From: an uncultured Eubacteriales bacterium
GTDB lineage: Bacteria; Bacillota; Clostridia; Oscillospirales; CAG-272
Length of the DNA: 31,742 bases
Assembly: GCA_934401725.1 (NCBI GenBank)
Contig: CAKRSS010000023.1
Coordinates: 1-31,742, forward strand
Direction: 5' to 3'
Part shown: one piece after another, positions 16,701 to 25,212 of the stretch
Position numbering within the stretch: the first letter of the stretch is position 1
Layout of the letters: every line of letters starts with the position of its first letter
The notes under the pieces: generated by a model
Database searches by the model: none
The model's input: only the letters and a program-made list of their open reading frames with translations
What the model was told of the DNA's origin: nothing
Position numbers and translations under genes: made by a program

Positions 16701-19700
16701 CAGAACAGTCCGCACAGCACCGAACCGTCGCAGTCGGACGCGCCGTCCTTCCATGCCTTGGCCGAGACGTAGATTATACCGAGCGTGCTGCCGTCGGTGT
16801 TGTAAACATAACGGAAGTTGTTTTTAAGGCTGCTCTCATTAAGCTCGGCCTCGCTCACGCCGAGCTTAGCCTTGTCGAGCGTGCAGAGACCGGACGCCTC
16901 GTCGTCTCTGCTCTGGTAGTAGTACTTAACCTCGCCGCCGCTGACGACAAGGTTGACCACGCTACCGTCCGCCGTGTCGTTCACCGCGCGGACAGTTGCC
17001 GAGTCGGCATCATACAGATACATAACCCTGTCCTCGGTGTCGGCAAGGTCGCCGTTCTCGTCGACGATGTAGGAAATATCGCCGTCACCATCGACAACGA
17101 GCCCCGCCACCGCCGAGAGACCGCTCTTTATGCACTGCGGACTGGTCCACACACCGTTCTCGAGCCTGCTTGTCCATATGGAGTTTGCCGACGTCGGGAA
17201 AACGTGCGAAATGCCGTTTGCATCGATGTAGTTGGTGGGCGAAACACCGAACATGTTTCCGTCGCTGTTCTCGACCCAGACCGCAACCGTACTGCCGCCG
17301 ACAACGCCGCTGTTCACGAGGTATTTGTACGCCCCACTCTGCGAGACGGGCGTCTCACCCAGCGTAATTACGCCGTCCTTCACGACGGCATGCTTCACAG
17401 CCACATTGGCCGTTGCCGCGTAAACGTCATCCGCAGTCTCAGCCGTTATCTTCTCGGCCTGCTGGGTAAAGGTGATGTCCACCGTGTCGCCGACCGTGAT
17501 AACGGAGTATGTCATGTCGTTGAAGCCGTTGTTGTCGAGAAGTCCCATGGGCTCCCAGTCGAGAGCCGCGTTGTCCCACTTGGCAACTGCCAGCTTGCAG
17601 CAGTTGTAATCGTCGTAACTCCCGGGCTCGAGCGTCTGCGCGTTGACCGTGTAGACCTTGTATATGGCATTATCCGCTATGACAAGTCTCGGGTCCTCCG
17701 GCAGCTCGTTTGGCGCGATGTTGGAATAGCCGTCAACAATGTAGAGCTCGCTCAGCGAGGCCTGCAGAGCCGCGGCTGGGGTGTTATCGATGAGCTTTAC
17801 GTTGTCCCACTTGGCAATCTGGAATTTCTTTTTCTTCCAGAGCACCTTGACGTATGCGCCGATCTCGCCGTTCAGCGTCCACTTTTCGACACCGAAGTTG
17901 GGGTAGAAATCGAGGACAAAGACCGTTCCGATGTTGCCGTAAATGCCCACCGACGCGACTCTGCATCCCACACCGACGCTTGCGGACACCATCGCGGACA
18001 GCTCCATCTTGATTTCGTCCACTCTTACGCTCTTCCAGCCGTCCGCCTTGAGCGTCAGACTCACCTTGCCGTCAAGCGAAACCTCGACCTCAAGCACAAC
18101 CGGGATAACCCACACGACATACTGGCTGTTGTGCTTGAATGTGTAGGAAAGCTCGCCCTTGATTTCGCCCGAAACGGGCTTTATCACCGTCTTTTTGTCG
18201 TATTTGAAGACGAATTCGCCGCTCAGCGACGCGTTGAAGGTTTGCTTGTTCTCCATGTTCGGCACACTTGCGATACCTTCACTGTACTGCGCGTCGTAGC
18301 CCAGCTTTTTGACCTTATCGATGTCCTTGACGTGCTTTGCACTCGCAAGATGCGTCAGATAGATGAGATATGCCTTGGCGGTAAGTCCGCTTCTGCCCTT
18401 TGCGACGGCCGACCTGCAGTTGACAGCGCCGTAGAAGGTCTGAATCTCGTTCGAATAGTTCACACCGCGAACGCCTTCATAGATGTAGCATCTGTAATAG
18501 AAGTATCCATCCGTCTCATGGTCGCGGGCAAAACGGATGTTGTAGATCAGGTTATGCTCGTTTCCGTCGGAATCCTTAACTTTGCCGCTGAAGGTGAAGA
18601 AATAGGTGTTCTTGTTGTGCGCCCGCGCTCCTGCGTAGTGCTCGTAGCCCTTTTGATAGGAACTGTACGCCGATTTTTTGGGCTTGGTCTTTGCGTCAAA
18701 GCTGAATGTGATCTCGCTACCGTTGGTCTGCGCGCTTATCGAAACATTCTTTCCGATGTTGAAGTCGAGGCTCCGCTGACCTATCAGCTTTGTAAGCAGC
18801 TCACCGGCCATTCCGAGATCGACGGCGAGGTCGTCGTCATTAATCTCTATGTCGTCCGCCGACATTTCAAAATTGAACACATGGATGTTCAGCGCGGTCG
18901 AGCAGTCTGCGTCGGCCTCGCCGGGCTTTGACGCCACCAGCCGCGCCTCGATTGCCACCTCGGGCGCCAGCAGCCTGACGGGCAGCTCAAAGGTCAGCAG
19001 CAGTGCTCCGCCCTCCTGCTCCACAGCCGAGGACGCTCTGCAAACCTCCACGCCGTTCTGATACAGCGCGCATTTTTCCGGGTCGAAGCTCCAGCCGCCC
19101 TTTGTGTCGCAGTAGCCTATCACGGATACCGTCAGCGTCTCGGGGCGCTCGCCTATGTATCTGATGTTGCCGTCCTCATATCCGCGTGTCTCGTCTATCA
19201 GGGCGATGTCGTCGTACACATAACCGTACTCATGCTGGTTGACCTCGGCGGTCTCGCTGTTGATGTCGGTCTCGCCGCAGCTCACGCCGTAAGCGCTGGG
19301 CGCTTTGGTCAGCGTGATGTAGGTGATGTGCGTGCTCTCGTCCAGATAGAACGAGGGGTTGGTATAAGTGAAGTATTCGCCGAGGAAGTCGTACACCCGT
19401 ATCGCATACGGCTTGTCGTAATCCACAGACAGGCCATAGCCGGTTTTGCCGAACAGGTCCGTGAACGTCGCGATTCCATCGATGGTGTCGACTACTTCGC
19501 TTTCTCCGTTGATGTCGGTCAGCATGACGCGGGTGTTACCCAGCCTTGCCCCCGACGAGTCAACGACGACTACCGCGTAATGCCCGCCTGTCTTTTTGGC
19601 GTTGAAGTCCGGCAGGCGGAAGTATTCGGCGATTGAGTAGGTCGCCTCGTAATTCTTCCAGCCCTTCTCGCCGTTTTTGCCGTTTTCGTAGTAACCGTTG

Positions 19701-22700
19701 GTGTAGCCTATTCTCGTTCTCGGGATGAAAACGGTGTCACCCTCAGCCTCGTCAACGCTGACAAACGTCGTAAAGGCGTTTTCCATCACCATTGTCGGCG
19801 CGTAGACGTTGCTGAAGTAAATCAGCGAGAGGTGCGAGCAGTTGTAGAACGCCTCAAGCCCTATGACCGAGATTTCGGACTCAATAACGACATACGAAAG
19901 CGCGTTATTGTCCTTGAACGCCATTGAGGCAATCGCGCTGACGCTTGTCGGCAGCGTGTAGGTCGCGCCGGTCTTCTGCACGGGGTATTTGATAAGAACG
20001 CTCTTGTCCTTGTTGAACAGAACGCCGTTTTTGGAGCAATAATACTCGTTCGCGGCCGACACCTCGATGTTCACGAGGTAGTTGCAGCCCGAAAATACCG
20101 TATACTCGCCCTCGCCGCGCTTCAGGCCGACCGAGATAACGTGATCGCCGAGCGTTACATTCCGAATGGTGCTGTTTGCGAAGGCGTAATCGCCTATTCG
20201 GATGTTGTTTCCGGGGTTGACGGTAAGGGTTTCGAGCTTCTGCGTCGTTTCAAAGGCGTAGCTCTCGATTGCCGACACGCCGTCGGGGACCGAAAAGCTC
20301 TTTCTGTATACCTTGCTGTCGCCGTATTTGATCTGGCCGTTCTCGACCGTGGGCGGGTTTTCAAGCGCGCACGCGGGGTAAATGAGCAGCGTCAGCGACT
20401 GGTCGTCGTTGACTTTGTAGAGGACGCCCTCGATGGATTTGAAGTGTTGGTTGTCCTTTTCCTTTTCGTCGTTGGGCTCTTCAACATGGAAGAACTCAAG
20501 GCTGCTCTTGACGCTTCCGGACGTACCGAAGGCGCGCAGGCCTATCACCTGGATGTTCTTGCCGAGCACCACCGACGTCATCCGCGGGCAGTCCGCGAAG
20601 GCAAGCTCATCGATGCCGACGATGTTGTCCGTGCTCAGGTTGACATTCTGAAGCGCCGTGCAACCCATGAAGGCCGAGCTACGGATGTACTGGCTGTACT
20701 TAACCGTTGCAATGGCGTCCGCGAACGCGGAATCAACGCTTGTGGGATTGCTCAGATTGACGTATGAAAGCGCCGCCGCCGAGAAAAATGCGTGATTTCC
20801 GACAAGCCGCACGTACGCGAGGTCGACGGACTGAATCGAGGTGTACGCGAACGCGTAGGGGCATATCTCCACGATGTAATCCGGCAGCTCGTAGGTCGAG
20901 AGGTTTGCCGTTGCGGGCGCATCGATGACCGCGACGGGAATTGTCTTGGAGTCAACGACCATCTTCTCGTAAAGAATGCCGTAGGAGTCGGTCATGAACT
21001 GCGGGTGATCGTCCGCGACGATGTAGCGCTCGAGCAGCGAGCGGCTCTTGTCGATGCCGAGGAAGGGACTGCCGTTGACGTGCTGGCCGTTGTCGGTGGT
21101 CAAGCTCTCGGTGTAGTCGGCGATATTTTTGAGGTTCAAACCCCTGCCGAGCTTGATTTCGCGGATGTATATACAGCCCTCGAGAATGCCTTTGCCGAGT
21201 TTCGTGACGCTGTCGGGCATTATAAATGACTCAAGCCGGACGCAACCGTCAAATGCATGGTCTTTGATGTTCTTCACATCATTGGGTATGTCAATCGACA
21301 CAAGATTCTTGCACCCGGAGAAGGCATATGCGCCGATAGCATCGGTCGGGGCAATGACAACGTGCTCAAGGCTGGCGCAGCTGTCAAAAGCGTGGTCTGC
21401 AACGATGCTGCCGTCCTTCAGCTCGACGGTCTTGATGGATTTCGGCACGGCATCGCTGCTTTCCTTGTATGAATAAGCTCCGAAGTAGTAGCCGAAGTAA
21501 TTGTTTGTCATCGGGAACTCAACAAGCTCCTCGAGGCTCTCGCAGCCCGAGAAAACTCCGAATTCCAGCGACTCGACGCCATTCGGAATATTTATTGTGC
21601 GCAGATTGATGCAGTTTTTGAAGGCAGACTCACCGATATACGTGATAGTGTCGGGCAGCCGAAGCGAGGTGAGCGTGGTGTTGCCGTAGAATGCGCGGGG
21701 GAGGATGCCGAACACCTCTCTGCCCGAATATACCTCGGGGGCGGTTGCATTTCCGGTGGTTCCACCGTGGCCGGAGATGTAAAAGGTATCAAGCGAGTTG
21801 TTGGTCTCATAGAACAGGCCGGAATTGGGCTTGAGCCCCTTTATCGTGTACGCACCCGCACCCGAATCCCAGTCGCTAGCCTTTATCACATACCGCCATT
21901 CGTTTTCTTCGCCTTCGTAAATAACTTCCGCAAGGCTCGTGCATTTTGCAAATGCACCGGAGCGCAACCGGCGAACGCCGGTGAGGGTTATGGAGGTGAG
22001 GGAGGTGCAGCGTTGGAAGGCATTTTCGCCAACGTCGGCGTTGGCGGGGATGGTAACACTTGTGAGGCTGCTGCAACCGAAGAACGCATGATTGCCTATG
22101 CTCGTCACACTGTCCGGAATCGTGATGCTCGTTAAGCCACTGCGAGATTTGAACGCATAATCAGCAACGCATTTTGTGCCGAATTTTATCGAATAGCTAC
22201 TGGAAATCGAGCTATTGGCTTCTATAAGATGGTTTCCTATATAGAGAACTCCATTGTTCCAATTGGATTGATTGTTATAATATGCAGTATTGTAGAACGC
22301 TTGAACGCCTATGCTCGTCAAACCATTACCTAGCTGAATGCTCGTAAGGCTACTGCAACCTTGGAACGCTAGATTGCCTATGCTCGTAACACTGTTACCT
22401 ATCGCGATGCTTGTGAGGCTACTGCAGCCTTGGAACGCTAGATTGCCTATTCTTGTCACACTGTTGCCCATTTTAATGCTCACAAGGCGACTGCAACCGT
22501 TGAATGCAAAATATCCTATGCCCGTCACACTGTCCGGGATCGTGATGCTCGTGAGGTTACTGCAACCGAAGAACGTGTAATCACCTATGCTCGTCACACT
22601 GTCCGGGATCGTGATGCTCGTGAGACTACGGCACCAATAGAACGCATAATTGCCTATGCTCGTCACGCTGTCCGGGATCGCGATGCTCGAGAGACTAATG

Positions 22701-25138
22701 CAATTGTAGAACGCATAATCGCCTATGCTCGTCACACCATTACCTATCTTAATGCTCGTGAGACCACCGCAATACTGGAAGATATGTTCACCTATGCTCG
22801 TCACACTGTCCGGGATTGTAATGCTCGTGAGGTTACTGCAGCCGAAGAACGTGTAATCACCTATGCTCGTCACACTGTCCGGGATCGTAATGCTCGTGAG
22901 GCTACTGCAACCGTAGAATGCATCCTCACCTATGCTCGCCACACTGTCTGGAATTGTGATACTCGTGAGGCTACTGCACCAGTAAAACGCTCGATAACCT
23001 ATGCTCGTCACAGGTTTTCCATTATACGATGAAGGAATAACAATGTTGCTATCTTCACAGGTTCCTTTCGACACAGAGTAAGACTTTCCATCCGAGTTCA
23101 GTGTAAATGAAAGGCCGACGGACCCGGAATCCGATGAAACAGAAAGCACAACCACAGTTGGTCTATCGCTGTTGTTCACGTCTTCGATTTCATGACTATT
23201 CGCCACTTCCGCCCTTCCGTTATCCAAATTCAGACTTTCAACCAAATTTGTGATTTCGGAATTCAAAAAAAACTCTTGCACTGTATATGAAGCTGTGGCT
23301 TTCCCTATATCACCATTTGAAATACTTGAATTAACATTGCTTTGCGTATATCCCCATATAACGGGTCTATTACTCGAATTCCATGTATCCGACCATTCGG
23401 ACGGCTTGATTTGTGCGACACAATTAATCGTGAGGCTACTGCAATCTTCGAACGCAGAACGGCCTATGCTCGTTACACTGCCCGGGATCGTAATACTCGT
23501 GAGGCTCATGCACCAGGAGAACGCATAATTGCCTATACTTGTCACACTGTTCGGTATTGTGATACTCTTGAGGCGACTGCAGCCGGAGAACGCAGAATCG
23601 CCTATACTCGTCACACTGTCTGGAATTGTGATGCTCGTGAGGCCGCAACCGGAGAACACAGAATCGCCTATGCTCGTCACATCAAGTGGAATAACACTAT
23701 TCTCGCACCCCGAAATAACCCTTTTCTGCGCTTTCTCGACAATACAATTTCCTTCGGAATAATATGCACTGTTGTTCTTATGGACAACTATGCTCTCAAG
23801 CCCAGAGCACCCCGAAAACGCAGAAATACCTATGCTCGTCACACTGTCCGGAACCGTGATGCTCGTGAGGCTACTGCAACCGTAGAATGCATCCTCACCT
23901 ATGCTCGCCACACTGTCTGGAATTGTGATACTCGTGAGGCTACTGCACCAGTAAAACGCTCGATAACCTATGCTCGTCACGCTTTCCGGGATTGTGATGC
24001 TCGTGAGATTACTGCACCAGTAGAACGCATTCGACGGTATACTTTTCAATTCATCCGGAATCTTAATACTTGTCAATCCCGTACACTTATAAAAAGCCCC
24101 CTTACCAATCTCTCCCCCCATCACCGCCACATTCTTAATCGCCACCGGGACGATATTATCCTCGTAGCTATCCCCACCAAAAAAGTAGCTGAGATAGCCG
24201 CCGGAGAGCTCGGGCACGGTGAGGCTTTCGATCATGTCGACGCCGTAGAGCGCGCTCTTGACGATGCTGCCGCCGTTTATCGCGAGCGTGCGCAGGCTCT
24301 GCGGCACGTAGGCGATGTTGCCGCCGTAGGTGCGCGAGCCGAATATGTAGCCGAGGTGGGCGTTGTTCGTGCCGCCCTTGCGCTCGCCGACGTAGGGTAT
24401 GGTCAGGCTATCGAGCTGCGGGCAGTCGAAAACCATGCCGAAGCCCATCTGTATGATGTTCTCGCCGGGCACGTTTACACTCCGCAGGCTGCGGCAGGCG
24501 CGCAGCGCGTATTTCGCGATAATGCGCGTCTCGGGGTGGATGGTCACCTCGGTCACGTCACTGCTCTGGGGCGAAACGTAGTAAAAATACGGGTTGTCGG
24601 CCGTGCCGAGATAGCGCCCGTTGTCTCCCTCAAAGGTGTTGTACTGCAGATTCCCGCACTCGAAGAAAACGTCAATTCCCATCGACGTGATGTTATCCGA
24701 CAGCGTCACCCGCTCGAGTCCCTTGCGGAAGAAGGCCGAGTCGCCTATGCGCGTGATCGGCAGGCCTTCGTAGCTGTCGGGAATTGTGACATCCTTCGCC
24801 GAGCCGCGATAGCTGATGATACAGTACGACTGCCTGTCCGCGTTCAGCTGAAGGCGGAAGCCGCGGCCGTCGTCGATAACGTCGCCGACAGTCGTTTCAA
24901 ACGTGCTGTTCAGCTCCTCCGGCAGCCGGACGGTCGACGTGCTGCTGCCCCCGCCGGAGTCGTCGCCCGGATCTTTGCCCGGCGCGGTGACGTCGTTCGA
25001 CGGCGTAATGTCCGTCGTCGAAATGTCCGGCAGCTGCGATGATTCCGCCCCGGCAAAAACCGATGCCGGTACTGCAAGCAGTACCATCAGCGCCGCCAGT
25101 GTTGCGGAAAGCATCCGCACAAAACCTTGGTTCTTCAT
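13742..25138 (-). CDS. Giant secreted BspA-type leucine-rich repeat protein
   Basis: This uninterrupted frame encodes 3,798 residues. It starts MKNQGFVRM with a Sec signal peptide (cleavage likely after VFA, residue 29), a Pro/Thr/Ser-rich linker to about 75, then LRR_5/BspA repeats of about 23 residues (ITIPDSVTSIGDYAF-GCSSLTS type) over roughly residues 90-1820, broken by a non-LRR insert and a second start-cap at about 575-705. Residues about 1840-3200 are an unrecognised, beta-rich region. InlB/Listeria-Bacteroides-like repeats follow (about 3220-3355; F-GWD motifs), including a DVDGDG calcium-like loop, and then a C-terminal module (about 3456-3798) shared with the adjacent lipoprotein. 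GGGGG (25145-25149) precedes the start. No LPXTG, membrane anchor or dockerin is visible at the end, so it is presumably released or held non-covalently. BspA-like proteins often bind host or cell surfaces; that role is inferred. It lies 74 bases after the lipoprotein gene, probably in one operon. Confidence 0.92.
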   Translation of the reverse strand: MKNQGFVRMLSATLAALMVLLAVPASVFAGAESSQLPDISTTDITPSNDVTAPGKDPGDDSGGGSSTSTVRLPEELNSTFETTVGDVIDDGRGFRLQLNADRQSYCIISYRGSAKDVTIPDSYEGLPITRIGDSAFFRKGLERVTLSDNITSMGIDVFFECGNLQYNTFEGDNGRYLGTADNPYFYYVSPQSSDVTEVTIHPETRIIAKYALRACRSLRSVNVPGENIIQMGFGMVFDCPQLDSLTIPYVGERKGGTNNAHLGYIFGSRTYGGNIAYVPQSLRTLAINGGSIVKSALYGVDMIESLTVPELSGGYLSYFFGGDSYEDNIVPVAIKNVAVMGGEIGKGAFYKCTGLTSIKIPDELKSIPSNAFYWCSNLTSITIPESVTSIGYRAFYWCSSLTSITIPDSVASIGEDAFYGCSSLTSITVPDSVTSIGISAFSGCSGLESIVVHKNNSAYYSEGNCIVEKAQKRVISGCENSVIPLDVTSIGDSVFSGCGLTSITIPDSVTSIGDSAFSGCSRLKSITIPNSVTSIGNYAFSWCMSLTSITIPGSVTSIGRSAFEDCSSLTINCVAQIKPSEWSDTWNSSNRPVIWGYTQSNVNSSISNGDIGKATASYTVQEFFLNSEITNLVESLNLDNGRAEVANSHEIEDVNNSDRPTVVVLSVSSDSGSVGLSFTLNSDGKSYSVSKGTCEDSNIVIPSSYNGKPVTSIGYRAFYWCSSLTSITIPDSVASIGEDAFYGCSSLTSITIPDSVTSIGDYTFFGCSNLTSITIPDSVTSIGEHIFQYCGGLTSIKIGNGVTSIGDYAFYNCISLSSIAIPDSVTSIGNYAFYWCRSLTSITIPDSVTSIGDYTFFGCSNLTSITIPDSVTGIGYFAFNGCSRLVSIKMGNSVTRIGNLAFQGCSSLTSIAIGNSVTSIGNLAFQGCSSLTSIQLGNGLTSIGVQAFYNTAYYNNQSNWNNGVLYIGNHLIEANSSISSSYSIKFGTKCVADYAFKSRSGLTSITIPDSVTSIGNHAFFGCSSLTSVTIPANADVGENAFQRCTSLTSITLTGVRRLRSGAFAKCTSLAEVIYEGEENEWRYVIKASDWDSGAGAYTIKGLKPNSGLFYETNNSLDTFYISGHGGTTGNATAPEVYSGREVFGILPRAFYGNTTLTSLRLPDTITYIGESAFKNCINLRTINIPNGVESLEFGVFSGCESLEELVEFPMTNNYFGYYFGAYSYKESSDAVPKSIKTVELKDGSIVADHAFDSCASLEHVVIAPTDAIGAYAFSGCKNLVSIDIPNDVKNIKDHAFDGCVRLESFIMPDSVTKLGKGILEGCIYIREIKLGRGLNLKNIADYTESLTTDNGQHVNGSPFLGIDKSRSLLERYIVADDHPQFMTDSYGILYEKMVVDSKTIPVAVIDAPATANLSTYELPDYIVEICPYAFAYTSIQSVDLAYVRLVGNHAFFSAAALSYVNLSNPTSVDSAFADAIATVKYSQYIRSSAFMGCTALQNVNLSTDNIVGIDELAFADCPRMTSVVLGKNIQVIGLRAFGTSGSVKSSLEFFHVEEPNDEKEKDNQHFKSIEGVLYKVNDDQSLTLLIYPACALENPPTVENGQIKYGDSKVYRKSFSVPDGVSAIESYAFETTQKLETLTVNPGNNIRIGDYAFANSTIRNVTLGDHVISVGLKRGEGEYTVFSGCNYLVNIEVSAANEYYCSKNGVLFNKDKSVLIKYPVQKTGATYTLPTSVSAIASMAFKDNNALSYVVIESEISVIGLEAFYNCSHLSLIYFSNVYAPTMVMENAFTTFVSVDEAEGDTVFIPRTRIGYTNGYYENGKNGEKGWKNYEATYSIAEYFRLPDFNAKKTGGHYAVVVVDSSGARLGNTRVMLTDINGESEVVDTIDGIATFTDLFGKTGYGLSVDYDKPYAIRVYDFLGEYFTYTNPSFYLDESTHITYITLTKAPSAYGVSCGETDINSETAEVNQHEYGYVYDDIALIDETRGYEDGNIRYIGERPETLTVSVIGYCDTKGGWSFDPEKCALYQNGVEVCRASSAVEQEGGALLLTFELPVRLLAPEVAIEARLVASKPGEADADCSTALNIHVFNFEMSADDIEINDDDLAVDLGMAGELLTKLIGQRSLDFNIGKNVSISAQTNGSEITFSFDAKTKPKKSAYSSYQKGYEHYAGARAHNKNTYFFTFSGKVKDSDGNEHNLIYNIRFARDHETDGYFYYRCYIYEGVRGVNYSNEIQTFYGAVNCRSAVAKGRSGLTAKAYLIYLTHLASAKHVKDIDKVKKLGYDAQYSEGIASVPNMENKQTFNASLSGEFVFKYDKKTVIKPVSGEIKGELSYTFKHNSQYVVWVIPVVLEVEVSLDGKVSLTLKADGWKSVRVDEIKMELSAMVSASVGVGCRVASVGIYGNIGTVFVLDFYPNFGVEKWTLNGEIGAYVKVLWKKKKFQIAKWDNVKLIDNTPAAALQASLSELYIVDGYSNIAPNELPEDPRLVIADNAIYKVYTVNAQTLEPGSYDDYNCCKLAVAKWDNAALDWEPMGLLDNNGFNDMTYSVITVGDTVDITFTQQAEKITAETADDVYAATANVAVKHAVVKDGVITLGETPVSQSGAYKYLVNSGVVGGSTVAVWVENSDGNMFGVSPTNYIDANGISHVFPTSANSIWTSRLENGVWTSPQCIKSGLSAVAGLVVDGDGDISYIVDENGDLADTEDRVMYLYDADSATVRAVNDTADGSVVNLVVSGGEVKYYYQSRDDEASGLCTLDKAKLGVSEAELNESSLKNNFRYVYNTDGSTLGIIYVSAKAWKDGASDCDGSVLCGLFCEDGKWGLPVDLACYETNDGVYIDNFDCTVRGSGEDILISYDLSDRDGNKLGSRTVIQPIAAKLVVTGTEIDYANRTVTFDVRNIGMRKTDVLVRVGNEAPDALVSSLGSGKDAKCVISMANYADDQHSMTLTDGNGAEVYRTDIDLSYSDLVPYVKHILLGSSNKLLVAIANDGNLANDGTVVIRCGNRQGENLEIDNLDAIIAQVNPAYSEVTAHEISTRDADGNEVRETIWLSRVSVSPGEIKYLEIPMGATTGTDSSMISVSVKPDLGIVNGTTGERGVIEKGDAAKNNRAYWSYKSGTGISKTLDGTVGTEIPASVGTDREVYTFDGMQPADVSVGYICPSANSVTGISDGIGTALPAGSYSVDDANRKIILSAGYLSQMSAGDNSFRIVFSDSTEAAFVIHSTVYYTVIWKNFDGTELGRTENVAEGKFPACSVTPTREATVSLTYSFAGWDVDGDGVVDTIQAAAADTVYTAVYAETARQYSVTWRMTSGGGDVLESTEQYNYASVPQAPENITAPDGFRFVGWDSQPAAVTGDVVYTAVYERESRREISGTVNVYGDERVSGVLYADVSGVVGRDSLSYQWYSGGSPVDGETSGYYTVRTTDVGREIYCVVTGVDAYIGTLTSNSVTAKIMTKKITISSSREYSVTVDGDTAGREYYSSESTQEYKLGATLTLTVEDTENFGYWRNENNAIVSRSYSLTFTVTGNENYTAVYNSNPRGKVTVIFESGYSQVMARTQVTETGAFGLTMPRIPQKYGFTCSGWELDQAAIAARVKAALESADKSDDVITIKPAYTPIETVCTVKVTGGSGSGDYHVNDNVTLVANAPEAGKKFSHWVDGEGNILSYNEKFAFIIFSDLEAVAVYVDISENVDAKGIARTVGVENNDDGEYTFITWLTVPEGCTMKKAGAIISIDPAIGLDPAKFTDENATLVTGDATSATSYRYTATVKTSKVCYARAYLVYSDAEGNVHTVYGDIIANR
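22890..23011 (-). repeat. 122-bp perfect repeat, copy A, in LRR region
   Basis: This segment is identical to 23859-23980, 969 bases away and in frame (323 codons). It encodes the repeated stretch GYRAFYWCSSLTSI and the next repeat. It follows the second LRR start-cap. Confidence 0.95.
23859..23980 (-). repeat. 122-bp perfect repeat, copy B, in LRR region
   Basis: Identical partner of 22890-23011, at about residues 387-427 of the BspA-like protein. Neighbouring repeats differ by many silent changes, so perfect identity here points to recent duplication or gene conversion. Confidence 0.95.
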
Positions 25139-25212
25139 AACTTACCCCCGTTGCTACGCTCGTAAGCGCTTTTTTAATGATTCTTTTTTATGATTAAACC
25201 TGAACTACAAAT

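Noticed and set aside
13568..25042. Long + strand open frames (up to 870 codons, for example 16319-18931) opposite the giant gene
   Set aside because: They are antisense shadows caused by codon bias. They lack ribosome sites and signal or domain features, while the minus-strand frame has a signal peptide and LRR/InlB repeats.
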